This document shows, piece by piece, positions 16,013-23,636 of a stretch of 41,795 nucleotides of DNA. The translations under genes were made by a program, and so were the position numbers. Below the pieces are notes generated by a model, which saw only the letters and a program-made list of their open reading frames with translations, made no database searches and had not been told where the DNA came from. Numbering within the stretch: position 1 is the stretch's first letter; each line of letters begins with the position of its first letter. The stretch covers positions 1 to 41,795 of the forward strand of contig JAEZVB010000070.1 in NCBI GenBank assembly GCA_023443285.1, in the 5' to 3' direction. This stretch comes from Bacillota bacterium (GTDB taxonomy: Bacteria > Bacillota > Negativicutes > Sporomusales > Sporomusaceae).

Positions 16013-17026
16013 TTAAATAGTGCGGTTATCAATACGCGCGATTTGCCGTAAGGAATTCATAAGTGCAGCAAATCGTTCAGGCTTTATCGATTGTTGTCCG
16101 TCACATTTAGCGTTACTAGGGTCTTGATGAACCTCGATGATGATTCCGTCAGCACCTACGGCAACTGATGCTTTGGATAAGGCTTCCACCATCCACCACA
16201 AGCCGGCAGCGTGGCTGGGGTCAACTATGACAGGTAGATGACTGAGCTTTTTAATTGCGAGTACGGCACTAAGGTCAAGGGTATTCCGAGTATAGGTTTC
16301 AAAGGTTCGGATGCCGCGTTCACATAAGATTACATTTTCATTTCCGCCGGCCATAATATATTCGGCAGACATTAACAATTCTTCGATAGTGGCACTTAGT
16401 CCCCGTTTGAGCAGAATAGGTTTATTAATTTGACCAGCTGCTTTTAACAGGTCAAAATTTTGCATGTTGCGGGCGCCGATTTGGATGACATCTATGTCTT
16501 CGTGATATTTTTCTAACTGCGTTATCGACATAATTTCGGTGACAATTGGCAGGCCGGTTGCTTCTCTAGCCTGTTTTAACAGTTCCAGGCCTTCTGCCTG
16601 CATACCTTGGAAGCTATAAGGTGATGAACGCGGCTTGAAGGCGCCGCCCCGTAGGAAACCGGCTCCGGCAGCTTTAACATCTTGCGCGATCCCGATGATC
16701 TGTTCGCGGCTTTCAACAGAGCAAGGGCCGGCAATAATAGCCAATTGATTGCCGCCGATGGTTTGCGAGCCAACGTTGATGACTGTGCTTTCAGGATGAA
16801 AGGTGCGGTTAGCTTTTTTATAAGGTTCTTGCACAGACAATACCTTGTCCACATATGTTTTGCTAAGCAAATAATCGCGATCAAGTTTGCCGGTATCGCC
16901 TACAATCCCTAAAATTGTCTGGAATTGTCCGGTTGTTGGCCAAACGCTGCAGCCGTAGTTTTCCAACTCCTGTTTTAACTTGTCAATTTGTGCAGGTGTT
17001 GCCAAAGCATTTAATACAATAACCAT
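16013..17026 (-). CDS. aroF: DAHP synthase, type I-beta (first copy, attenuator controlled)
   Basis: A 337-residue 3-deoxy-7-phosphoheptulonate synthase, the first step of the shikimate pathway (PEP + erythrose 4-phosphate). Residues 1-70 form a ferredoxin-like regulatory domain of the Thermotoga type; the barrel follows with IAGPCSVESREQ, GAFKPRSSPYSFQG, QIGARNMQNFDLL, LLKRGLSATIEE, ERGIRTFETYTRNTLD and IVDPSHAAGLWW. AGGGGGT precedes the ATG at 17026. A paralogue lies at 26298 with the same domain order. Upstream on the same strand lie a consensus promoter, a Phe/Trp-rich leader peptide and a terminator, so transcription is probably controlled by attenuation. Confidence 0.95.
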   Translation of the reverse strand: MVIVLNALATPAQIDKLKQELENYGCSVWPTTGQFQTILGIVGDTGKLDRDYLLSKTYVDKVLSVQEPYKKANRTFHPESTVINVGSQTIGGNQLAIIAGPCSVESREQIIGIAQDVKAAGAGFLRGGAFKPRSSPYSFQGMQAEGLELLKQAREATGLPIVTEIMSITQLEKYHEDIDVIQIGARNMQNFDLLKAAGQINKPILLKRGLSATIEELLMSAEYIMAGGNENVILCERGIRTFETYTRNTLDLSAVLAIKKLSHLPVIVDPSHAAGLWWMVEALSKASVAVGADGIIIEVHQDPSNAKCDGQQSIKPERFAALMNSLRQIARIDNRTI

Positions 17027-17049
17027 AAAGAATACCCCCTTGAATATTT

Positions 17050-17089
17050 TTAAAAATAAAAAACCTAAGGCTCAATGAGCCTTAGGTTT
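17050..17089 (-). terminator. Attenuator terminator upstream of aroF
   Basis: Read on the minus strand, AAACCTAAGGCTC (17089-17077), a 3-nt loop (ATT), and the exact complement (17073-17061) make a 13-bp stem, followed by TTTATTTTTA. It lies 24 nt after the leader peptide stop and ends about 10 nt before the aroF ribosome site, so it would stop transcripts before aroF unless an antiterminator forms. Confidence 0.9.
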
Positions 17090-17109
17090 GTTTTTCGCGT
17101 TTCTGGGTT

Positions 17110-17123
17110 AAAGTTAAGGTCTC
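17110..17123 (-). promoter_or_regulatory. Candidate antiterminator segment
   Basis: On the minus strand this segment reads GAGACCTTAACTTT and contains the leader peptide stop TAA. It can pair with the 5' arm of the terminator (17089-17077): three A-U, then five pairs of UAAGG, then CUC, that is 11 pairs with a two-base mismatch and one bulged A. A ribosome reaching the stop would cover it and favour termination; one stalled upstream on Phe or Trp codons would leave it free. Confidence 0.65.
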
Positions 17124-17236
17124 ATAGGCAAACTAGTTATTAAGTTACTCCAACGCAAGAAGCCTGCGCCAAAAAAGTTGGCCCAAGCGAAAAAGAAAAA
17201 GTATTGTTTTGTATATAAGTTAGCAGTCAATGTCAT
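17114..17236 (-). CDS. Phe/Trp-rich leader peptide of aroF (40 codons)
   Basis: A short frame on the minus strand from ATG (17236-17234) to TAA (17116-17114). It encodes 40 residues with Phe at 13-16, 21, 22 and 26, Trp at 18 and 29, and Tyr at 8 and 12; the core reads FFFFAWANFFGAGF. The ribosome site TTAGGTGAG lies 6-7 nt before the ATG. The frame sits between a consensus promoter and a T-tailed hairpin before aroF, the layout of classic leader peptides such as pheL and trpL. Seven Phe codons suggest it senses Phe-tRNA charging; the two Trp codons may add a Trp response. No function other than regulation is expected for the peptide. Confidence 0.85.
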   Translation of the reverse strand: MTLTANLYTKQYFFFFAWANFFGAGFLRWSNLITSLPMRP

Positions 17237-17277
17237 TACTCTCACCTAATATCTTGTTATTTACAGCTATGTTATTC

Positions 17278-17305
17278 ATTATACCAAACAATTGGGCAGT
17301 GTCAA
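17278..17305 (-). promoter_or_regulatory. Sigma-A promoter of the aroF leader
   Basis: On the minus strand, TTGACA (17305-17300), a 16-nt spacer and TATAAT (17283-17278) match consensus at all 12 positions. Transcription should start near 17271, about 35 nt before the leader peptide ATG and 245 nt before aroF. Confidence 0.88.
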
Positions 17306-17522
17306 GTTTGAATTGCTAAAACTAAGAAATTAATAAAAGTGTAATGAGGAATATTATAAAATAGATATGATTGCATTCTCATAATGCACTTGGTTTTGCC
17401 GGGAGAAAATAAATCCCCCCCTTCTTATTTACACCAACCAAAATAGCACAGTGGCTAGAGTTGCGCCTCTAAATGAGATACAATAGATTATAAAGAAATT
17501 ACCCAAGATAGGAGGCGCAGGG
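17306..17522. other. Divergent spacer between aroF leader and nth
   Basis: No gene seen. TGCATT (17372-17377) and AATGCA (17383-17388) form a small inverted repeat. TGCGCCTC (17462-17469) and GAGGCGCA (17512-17519) form a perfect 8-bp inverted repeat; the right arm contains the GGAGG ribosome site of nth, so pairing would hide it if the left arm is transcribed. TACAAT at 17479-17484 is a possible -10 for nth, with no clear -35. Confidence 0.5.
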
Positions 17523-18155
17523 ATGCGTATTACTAAAGCAATAAAACAGCAGATGCTTGCACTATTGGAAGAAAATTATAAAAATACCACTACTGCACTG
17601 AGTTATTCAACTCCTTTTGAGCTTTTGGTAGCCGTGATTTTATCTGCTCAGTGTACAGATGTTCGCGTAAATATGATTACAGCGCGAATGTTTCCACGTT
17701 ACAATACACCGGAAAGAATTCTAAAACTTGGTCAAAGCGGACTTGAAGAAGAAATTAGGGATTGCGGTCTTTTTCGAAGTAAAGCGAAGAATATTATCGC
17801 CACTTGTGACGTTTTGTGCCGAGAGTATGGTGGACAAGTCCCGGACAAATTTGATGAATTGATTACTTTGCCCGGGGTAGGACGTAAGACGGCTAATGTG
17901 GTATTAAGTCAATTATTCGGTGTTCCGGCAATAGCGGTTGATACGCATGTCTTTCGGGTTTCTAATCGTCTTAAACTGGCAAGTGGCGAAACCCCTTATG
18001 TTGTTGAACAAGGGTTGATGAAGGCGATTCCACGGGAAAAATGGAGTGATGCCCATCATTGGCTAATTTGGCATGGACGTAAAGTGTGTAAAGCAACCAA
18101 CCCTACCTGTAATCATTGTTCACTCAATCAGCTATGTCCTAGTAGGAAAGTTTAA
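17523..18155 (+). CDS. nth: Endonuclease III (base-excision DNA glycosylase/AP lyase)
   Basis: A 210-residue Nth. The helix-hairpin-helix reads LPGVGRKTANVV with the catalytic Lys; the catalytic Asp is in AVDTHVFRVSNRL; the C-terminal 4Fe-4S cluster has C-x6-C-x2-C-x5-C (CKATNPTCNHCSLNQLC). It removes oxidised pyrimidines and cleaves the abasic site. GGAGGCGCAGGG precedes the ATG at 17523. Two other repair enzymes (UvsE, an endonuclease IV homologue) are elsewhere in the window but not in one operon. Confidence 0.96.
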   Translation: MRITKAIKQQMLALLEENYKNTTTALSYSTPFELLVAVILSAQCTDVRVNMITARMFPRYNTPERILKLGQSGLEEEIRDCGLFRSKAKNIIATCDVLCREYGGQVPDKFDELITLPGVGRKTANVVLSQLFGVPAIAVDTHVFRVSNRLKLASGETPYVVEQGLMKAIPREKWSDAHHWLIWHGRKVCKATNPTCNHCSLNQLCPSRKV

Positions 18156-18217
18156 CCTAATGTATTGTATAAATATTACATTAAACGTATAATAATACAT
18201 AGAATTGGGGGATGAGT

Positions 18218-18670
18218 ATGATTTATCGTAAAGCTAAGTTTAGTGATGTGGAAGACATCCTTAAGTTGATTAATGACTATGCGGAGCAAGGGCTAATGTT
18301 GCCGAGGGCGCGCAATACTCTGTATGAAGGCCTCCGGGAATTTATTTTAGCGGTAGAGGATGATAAAATCGTGGGTATCGCCGCACTACATTTGGTATGG
18401 GATGAGTTAGGCGAGATTCGGGCATTGGCTGTTCATCCTGATAAGACAAAGTGTGGGGTGGGTAGAAAAATTGTTGAGCTGTTAACTGAGGAGGCTAGAG
18501 AACTCGGTGTCAAAACCTTATTTGCCTTAACCTACCAACCTGGATTTTTTTCAAAATTGCAGTTTTCAGAAGTACCAAAAGAAAGTGTACCTCATAAAAT
18601 GTGGAAAGAATGCATTAACTGTCCTAAGTTTCCAAATTGTGATGAGATTGCCATGGTTAAAAACTTATAA
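18218..18670 (+). CDS. GNAT acetyltransferase, probable ArgA-like N-acetylglutamate synthase
   Basis: A 150-residue GNAT protein with the acetyl-CoA loop partly altered (VHPDKTKCGVGRKIVE, where the usual pattern is Q/RxxGxG/A). The segments INDYAEQGLMLPR, LHLVWDELGEIRALAV, FALTYQPGFF and HKMWKECINCPKFPNCDE are those of the short, stand-alone N-acetylglutamate synthases (ArgA type) that start arginine synthesis in several anaerobes. The C-terminal CxxC....C cluster is part of that family. I choose ATG 18218 because GGGGG ends right at the earlier ATG 18212. No other arg genes are nearby. Confidence 0.82.
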   Translation: MIYRKAKFSDVEDILKLINDYAEQGLMLPRARNTLYEGLREFILAVEDDKIVGIAALHLVWDELGEIRALAVHPDKTKCGVGRKIVELLTEEARELGVKTLFALTYQPGFFSKLQFSEVPKESVPHKMWKECINCPKFPNCDEIAMVKNL

Positions 18671-18699
18671 TGTAGGAGAACCTCCTTTGGAATTTTTCA

Positions 18700-18737
18700 A
18701 AAAGCGTCCTATGTCAATTATTGACAAGGGCGCTTTT
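18700..18737. terminator. Bidirectional terminator
   Basis: AAAAGCGTCC (18700-18709) pairs with GGGCGCTTTT (18728-18737, one G-U) and inside it TGTCAA (18712-18717) pairs with TTGACA (18721-18726). T-rich sequence lies on both flanks (the A-run of the left arm gives T on the minus strand). It separates the convergent acetyltransferase and hydrolase genes. Confidence 0.85.
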
Positions 18738-18771
18738 CACTTAGGGAGACATATAAGAGAATGTTGTTAAA

Positions 18772-19437
18772 TTATAATTGAATGCTTTGACCAGGCTTTA
18801 AAATATGTACAGGCGTATTGAGGGTTTCTACTTTTTCTTTGAATGCTTCCGGTGATTGAGCAATGATTGGCCAGGTGTTGTAGTGCATGGGAATTACTGC
18901 CCCTGGTTTGAGCATTTTTACTGCTTCAACGGCATCCTCCGGCCCCATAGTATAGTTATCGCCAATTGGTAATAGGGCATAGTCGATCTTCTCCAGACGT
19001 CCTAAGAGAGCCATATCGCCAAAGAGGGCAGTATCTCCAGCGAAATAAATTGTTTTGCCGAAAAAATTGACAATAAATCCGGCTGCATGCCCGCCGGGAA
19101 CGCCTGATCCATGAAAAGCGGGAGTGACACGAACATAGCCGAAATCAAAGCTGCGTTTACCTCCTAAATGCATGCTTATATTTTGGCAGTCTTGTTGGCC
19201 AACAAGTGAGGCTATCTCAGCTGTGGCAATTACAGTGGCATTGTTGCGTTTGGCTATCTCAACAGTATCGCCAAGATGGTCACCATGTCCATGACTAACG
19301 AGTATATAGTTGCAAGTAATTTCAGCCGCTTTGGCAGGAGTAATTGGGTTACCAGTAAAATACGGGTCAAACAACAAGGTTGTACTATTGTGTTCTAAGC
19401 TAAAACAAGCATGACCGTAAAAAGTTAAATTTGTCAT
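18772..19437 (-). CDS. Metal-dependent hydrolase, UPF0173 (metallo-beta-lactamase fold)
   Basis: A 221-residue MBL-fold protein: FYGHACFSLEH at the start, the metal motif VSHGHGDHLGD, then HGSGVPGGHAAGFI, YFAGDTALFGDM and the final VIPMHYNTWP. This is the UPF0173 (YtkL-like) group of small zinc hydrolases of unknown substrate. The start is ATG 19437 (GAGGTATATT upstream), which gives the usual MTNLTFYGHACF beginning; the longer frame to 19521 adds a non-conserved extension. It is divergent from mobB. Confidence 0.92.
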   Translation of the reverse strand: MTNLTFYGHACFSLEHNSTTLLFDPYFTGNPITPAKAAEITCNYILVSHGHGDHLGDTVEIAKRNNATVIATAEIASLVGQQDCQNISMHLGGKRSFDFGYVRVTPAFHGSGVPGGHAAGFIVNFFGKTIYFAGDTALFGDMALLGRLEKIDYALLPIGDNYTMGPEDAVEAVKMLKPGAVIPMHYNTWPIIAQSPEAFKEKVETLNTPVHILKPGQSIQL

Positions 19438-19659
19438 AATATACCTCTGCACCATAATTAAATTATCAATATAGTATTTACTCTCTGAGCCAAACAGATT
19501 CCTGCCATATTTCTTCAACATTTATACATTAACTGGTACAGGCTTATATGTATATAGTAAGAAAAAGATATAAATGATAACATATGCGGCAGGTTAATTG
19601 ATTATGATGAAGAATTTTTAGATATAGAAATAATTGACCGGTTATAAGGAGCGACAATA

Positions 19660-20160
19660 ATGATTCCCATAATATCTGTAGTAGGACGGTCAAATAGCGG
19701 AAAGACAACGTATTTAGAAAAATTAATTGCCGAATGTAAGCGGAGAGGCTATAAAGTGGCAGTTATCAAACATCATCACCAGGACTTTGAATTTGATAAA
19801 CCAGGTAAGGACACTTGGCGGCATGCAAAAGCCGGGGCTGATGTAGTATGCTTGGCAGCTCCACATAAAATGGCAATGATTAAGAAGTATGATCAGGAAT
19901 TGTCACTTAACCAAGTAATTAGTTACATTGACAGTGTTGACATTATTTTTACCGAAGGATATAAACACGAAGCAAAGTGCAAAATCGAAGTATACCGTCA
20001 AGCTACCGGCCATGCGCCGCTTGGAGTGAAACCTGAACTTTTGGCGGTGGTTTCTGATACTTTTATCTATGAGGAGATACCACATTTTACGCTTGACGAT
20101 ACAGTTGCTATGGCTGATTTTTTGGAAGTAGATGTACTTAATAAAACAGCGAAGGCGTGA
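19660..20160 (+). CDS. mobB: Molybdopterin-guanine dinucleotide biosynthesis protein MobB
   Basis: A 166-residue GTP-binding protein with the P-loop VVGRSNSGKTTYLEKL, KVAVIKHHHQDFEFDKPGKD, and FTEGYKHE. MobB helps MobA attach GMP to molybdopterin. AAGGAG precedes the ATG. It is first in a compact cluster mobB-moaA-moaC-MOSC-mogA. No mobA, moaD, moaE or moeA is present here, so the pathway must be completed elsewhere. The 220-nt spacer before it has no Moco riboswitch that I can recognise. Confidence 0.94.
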   Translation: MIPIISVVGRSNSGKTTYLEKLIAECKRRGYKVAVIKHHHQDFEFDKPGKDTWRHAKAGADVVCLAAPHKMAMIKKYDQELSLNQVISYIDSVDIIFTEGYKHEAKCKIEVYRQATGHAPLGVKPELLAVVSDTFIYEEIPHFTLDDTVAMADFLEVDVLNKTAKA

Positions 20161-20165
20161 TTGGT

Positions 20166-21146
20166 ATGTATGATAACTATAACCGGCAAATCCAATATTT
20201 GCGGATTTCTGTGACTGATCGTTGTAATTTTCGCTGTGCTTATTGTATGCCTAAACAAGGCGTAAAAATGCTCAGCCACGACGAAATTCTGTCATATGAA
20301 GAATTTCTGCGGATCATAAAAATTCTCAGTAATCATGGAGTAAGTAAAATTCGTCTGACTGGTGGCGAACCGCTTGTTCGCAAAGGGATTATTCAATTTA
20401 TCCGTGATATCAATGAGTTGCGGTCGATTTCGGATTTGTCAATGACGACGAACGGCAGTTTGCTGGCAGATATGGCCGGACAGTTAAAAGCTGCAGGTTT
20501 AACGCGTGTCAACATTAGTCTTGATACCATTAATCCAGAACAATTTCGCAAGATTACTCGCGGCGGTGAGCTTGCTCATACACTAAAAGGGATTGAAGCT
20601 GCTTTGGCTGTAGGGCTGACGCCTGTAAAGCTAAATATTGTACTTACTAATATAATTAGTGAGCAGGATATCGCTTATTTTGTTGATTTAGTACACCGTC
20701 AACCGGTAGCTGTTCGATTTATCGAATACATGCCAATAGGCGAGAGTCAGAGCAGCCCTGGACCCAGTATTGAAGAAATTAAGACCATGATTAATGGTTT
20801 TGGTCGAGGAATATTAAAACCTACGATGGATATTTGCGGCAACGGCCCAGCCAAGTATTATAATTTGCCGCAAGCGATAGGTTCATTTGGCTTTATTACC
20901 CCGATCTCTGAACATTTTTGTGGTGTGTGCAACCGGATTCGTTTAACTGCTGACGGAAAGTTCAAACCTTGTTTATTGTCGAATCAGGAGGTTGATGTTA
21001 AGACTGCTTTGCGAAATGGCGCTAGTGACGAGGAAATTGTCAAACTATTTTATCATGCCATTGCTAACAAACCAGAGGGTCATTCCCTGACAAATGAGGA
21101 TGAGCCAACTCGCTTTTTTCGAAAGATGTCGCAGATAGGAGGATAA
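20166..21146 (+). CDS. moaA: GTP 3',8-cyclase MoaA (radical SAM)
   Basis: A 326-residue radical SAM enzyme that makes 3',8-cyclo-GTP, the first step of molybdopterin synthesis. The N-terminal cluster is DRCNFRCAYCMP (CxxxCxxC), with KIRLTGGEPLVRKG for SAM binding; the C-terminal cluster is CGVCNRIRLTADGKFKPCL; the protein ends in the conserved Gly-Gly. I choose ATG 20166 over the GTG at 20157, which is only 2 nt from the GAAGG ribosome site. It starts 5 nt after mobB. Confidence 0.97.
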   Translation: MYDNYNRQIQYLRISVTDRCNFRCAYCMPKQGVKMLSHDEILSYEEFLRIIKILSNHGVSKIRLTGGEPLVRKGIIQFIRDINELRSISDLSMTTNGSLLADMAGQLKAAGLTRVNISLDTINPEQFRKITRGGELAHTLKGIEAALAVGLTPVKLNIVLTNIISEQDIAYFVDLVHRQPVAVRFIEYMPIGESQSSPGPSIEEIKTMINGFGRGILKPTMDICGNGPAKYYNLPQAIGSFGFITPISEHFCGVCNRIRLTADGKFKPCLLSNQEVDVKTALRNGASDEEIVKLFYHAIANKPEGHSLTNEDEPTRFFRKMSQIGG

Positions 21147-21181
21147 GTTGGTAATTAGCAGTTGAGAAAGGAGATGCAGCA

Positions 21182-21658
21182 TTGGTGCTAACACATTTTG
21201 ACCACGCCGGTAAGGCGCGTATGGTAGATGTAACTATTAAGGCAGAGACTAAACGGGAAGCTGTGGCAGAAGGTCGCATTACGATGAAACCCACTACCCT
21301 GGCGCTGGTGAAACAAGGTGCTATGGGTAAAGGTGATGTTTTGGGGGTAGCGCAAGTAGCAGGAATAATGGGGGCTAAGCGTACTTGGGATTTAATTCCT
21401 ATGTGCCACCCGTTGCTATTGACAGGTGTGAACCTTGAGTTCACTATTGATGATATAGCTCATGCAATTGATATCAAGGCGGTAGTTAAAACCACAGGAA
21501 AGACAGGGGTGGAAATGGAAGCGTTGACGGCAGTATCAGTAGCAGCCTTGACCATCTATGATATGTGCAAAGCAGTAGATAAAGCGATGACTATTGAATA
21601 TGTTCGGCTGCGAGCCAAATCAGGCGGCAAAAGCGGCGATTTTGTAAGGGAGGATTAG
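21182..21658 (+). CDS. moaC: Cyclic pyranopterin monophosphate synthase MoaC
   Basis: A 158-residue MoaC: HFDHAGKARMVDV, then MGKGDVLGVAQVAGIMGAKR, IPMCHPLLLTGV with the catalytic region, and the helix VEMEALTAVSVAALTIYDM. It converts the MoaA product into cyclic pyranopterin monophosphate. The start is TTG 21182, with AAAGGAG 8 nt upstream; the GTG codon that follows is a less well placed alternative. It is 3 nt from the MOSC gene. Confidence 0.96.
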   Translation: MVLTHFDHAGKARMVDVTIKAETKREAVAEGRITMKPTTLALVKQGAMGKGDVLGVAQVAGIMGAKRTWDLIPMCHPLLLTGVNLEFTIDDIAHAIDIKAVVKTTGKTGVEMEALTAVSVAALTIYDMCKAVDKAMTIEYVRLRAKSGGKSGDFVRED

Positions 21659-21661
21659 AGA

Positions 21662-22102
21662 ATGCAAGGAAAGATTGTGGCTGTTTGCACCAGTGAGAAT
21701 AAAGGGGAGCGCAAGAAAAATGTTGGTGAAGCCAATTTGTTAGTCGGGCTTGGGTTGGAGGGAGATGCGCATGCTGGTTTTATGCACCGCCAGGTCAGTC
21801 TCTTAGCTTTAGAAAGTATCGAAAAGATGCGCCAGAAGGGACTTGATGTGCATCCGGGAGATTTTGCCGAGAATTTAACTACCGAAGGAATAGACTTACC
21901 TGTTTTGCCTGTTGGCACCAAATTAAAGATTGGTGATGTTTTAATGGAGGTAAGTCAAATCGGTAAAGTATGTCACAACCGTTGCAACATTTACTATCAG
22001 GCTGGTGACTGTGTTATGCCGAAAGAGGGGATTTTTGCTATTGTAATTACCGGCGGACGAGTGGCTGCAGGTGACGTGATTGAGGTGGTTGGCAATGTAT
22101 AG
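21662..22102 (+). CDS. MOSC domain protein
   Basis: A 146-residue stand-alone MOSC domain, the sulphur-carrier domain shared with Moco sulphurases and YiiM. Visible features are GLGLEGDAHAGF, RQVSLLALESI, HPGDFAENLTTEG, and KVCHNRCNIYYQAGDCVMP with the conserved Cys. Such proteins often sit in Moco operons of anaerobes between moaC and mogA; the reaction is not established. It overlaps the start of mogA by 8 nt, implying translational coupling. Confidence 0.9.
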   Translation: MQGKIVAVCTSENKGERKKNVGEANLLVGLGLEGDAHAGFMHRQVSLLALESIEKMRQKGLDVHPGDFAENLTTEGIDLPVLPVGTKLKIGDVLMEVSQIGKVCHNRCNIYYQAGDCVMPKEGIFAIVITGGRVAAGDVIEVVGNV

Positions 22103-22583
22103 CATTGGAATTATTACTGCTAGTGATAAAGGCGCGCGGGGTGAACGCGAGGATTTAAGCGGTAAGGCGATTGCCGAGACGCTGGCAGAACTTGGCGAAG
22201 TAAAGCATTACATAATTGTTCCTGATGAATGTGAGAAACTTAGTCAGGCCATGATTAACATGGCCGACAATTTAAAGATAGATATTATTCTTACAACAGG
22301 CGGTACTGGCTTTGGACCGCGGGATGTTACCCCAGAAGCCACGTTGGCTGTCATTGACAGACAAGTTCCTGGTATTCCAGAAGTTATGAGGGCTAAGTCA
22401 CTAGAAAAAACTTCTCGAGCCATGTTATCACGGGCAACAGCTGGTTTACGCGGAAAAACGCTTATTATCAATCTGCCTGGAAGTCCTAAGGGTGTGCGCG
22501 AATGTTTGGAAGCTATTTTGCCGGCGTTAGACCATGGACTTGCCATTATGAAGGGGGAAGCTGGCGAATGTGCCAGACCATAA
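22095..22583 (+). CDS. mogA: Molybdopterin adenylyltransferase MogA/MoaB family
   Basis: A 162-residue protein with IGIITASDKGARGEREDLSG, TTGGTGFGPRDVTPEAT and LPGSPKGVRE, the molybdopterin-binding fold of MogA, which adenylates molybdopterin before metal insertion by MoeA. ATG 22095 has GAGGTGG 7 nt upstream, inside the MOSC gene. It ends 5 bases before the convergent uvsE stop, with no T-tailed hairpin visible. Confidence 0.93.
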   Translation: MYSIGIITASDKGARGEREDLSGKAIAETLAELGEVKHYIIVPDECEKLSQAMINMADNLKIDIILTTGGTGFGPRDVTPEATLAVIDRQVPGIPEVMRAKSLEKTSRAMLSRATAGLRGKTLIINLPGSPKGVRECLEAILPALDHGLAIMKGEAGECARP

Positions 22584-22588
22584 TTTGA

Positions 22589-23542
22589 TTATAGTTCAAT
22601 AACTGCTGGGGCTATTCGTTTAATGCCAGGTATCTGTTCAAGCTCATCCATAAGCAAGAACAGTGCTTGGTCTTTATTTTTGGCTTCAATCATAACATCA
22701 AAATCTTGTTGCCATTCTTTGGATAACAACAGAAAAGGCAGAAAATCAGATAAGCGGATATTATCGGCATGGTTGCGCATTTGTGTATTACTTTTGGGAC
22801 TTGATACATGAATTTTAGGAATAGCGTTATTCCAGGTCTTGATAATAGCAGGCCATAAATCGGCTAAATTTTCACCGCTATTGTTACAACTGTGATGGTG
22901 AATATCAAGCACCATTGGGCAGCCAACTGTTTGGCAGAGACTGAGAACATCCGCAGCCGTGTAGATTTTATCATCATTTTCTAGCATGAGCCTAAGACGG
23001 ATACGGTCAGGCAGTTGCAAAAACTGGGTAATAAATCGCGCGAGGGCACTTGACTTTTCTTTATAGAGTCCGCCTACATGAATAACCAGCTGCGGTTCAG
23101 AGGGCAGGTTCATAGCTTCTAACATGGTAACATGATAATCAAGGTCTTGCAGAGCTGCGGAGAGTACATCGGCTTTGGGGCTGTTGAGCAAGGTATAGTG
23201 GTCAGGATGCGCACTTATCCTGAGGTTGTGATCTTTCACGTAGTTGCCGATTGCTTGCCACTCAGTAACAAACTCATCCTGATAACACCAGCCGCCAGCA
23301 ATAGGGTGAGTAGCCAGTGGTACCAGTTTTGAGGTCAAGCGATAAACTGCAATAGCATGAGCAAAATTATAGCGGAGAATACGCAAGGTGTTAGTAAGGT
23401 TTTCGTAAGTTAGGCGGCGCAATTTATTAATGCGTTCCTTAGGGTCAACGATTTTTTCTAAGTTTTTTACTGTTACGGTTTTATTTGGTGATCCTTGGGC
23501 GATATTTAGGGCAATCGCGACATAACCAAACCTTACTTGCAT
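22589..23542 (-). CDS. uvsE: UV damage endonuclease UvsE
   Basis: A 317-residue TIM-barrel endonuclease. It begins VRFGYVAIALN, with SAHPDHYTLLNSP, LVIHVGGLYKEK, MLENDDKIYTAADVL, MVLDIHHHSCNNSG and VMIEAKNKDQALF supplying the metal-binding His, Glu and Asp residues typical of UvsE/UVDE. It nicks 5' to UV photoproducts and starts an alternative excision pathway; common in spore formers. ATG 23542 has GAGGTGG 5-6 nt upstream; the longer GTG start lies inside that site. Confidence 0.95.
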   Translation of the reverse strand: MQVRFGYVAIALNIAQGSPNKTVTVKNLEKIVDPKERINKLRRLTYENLTNTLRILRYNFAHAIAVYRLTSKLVPLATHPIAGGWCYQDEFVTEWQAIGNYVKDHNLRISAHPDHYTLLNSPKADVLSAALQDLDYHVTMLEAMNLPSEPQLVIHVGGLYKEKSSALARFITQFLQLPDRIRLRLMLENDDKIYTAADVLSLCQTVGCPMVLDIHHHSCNNSGENLADLWPAIIKTWNNAIPKIHVSSPKSNTQMRNHADNIRLSDFLPFLLLSKEWQQDFDVMIEAKNKDQALFLLMDELEQIPGIKRIAPAVIEL

Positions 23543-23636
23543 GCTTACCACCTCTTTTTATATAATTATAGTTAGTTTGGGTTATGACTAATTGAGTTCG
23601 AGTGAGAGATAAAAAGTTTTAGGAGTTGAAGATAGC

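Noticed and set aside
19438..19659. Moco riboswitch upstream of mobB
   Set aside because: The 222-nt spacer shows no recognisable Moco RNA motif and no terminator or sequestering stem; I see only a weak promoter-like stretch.
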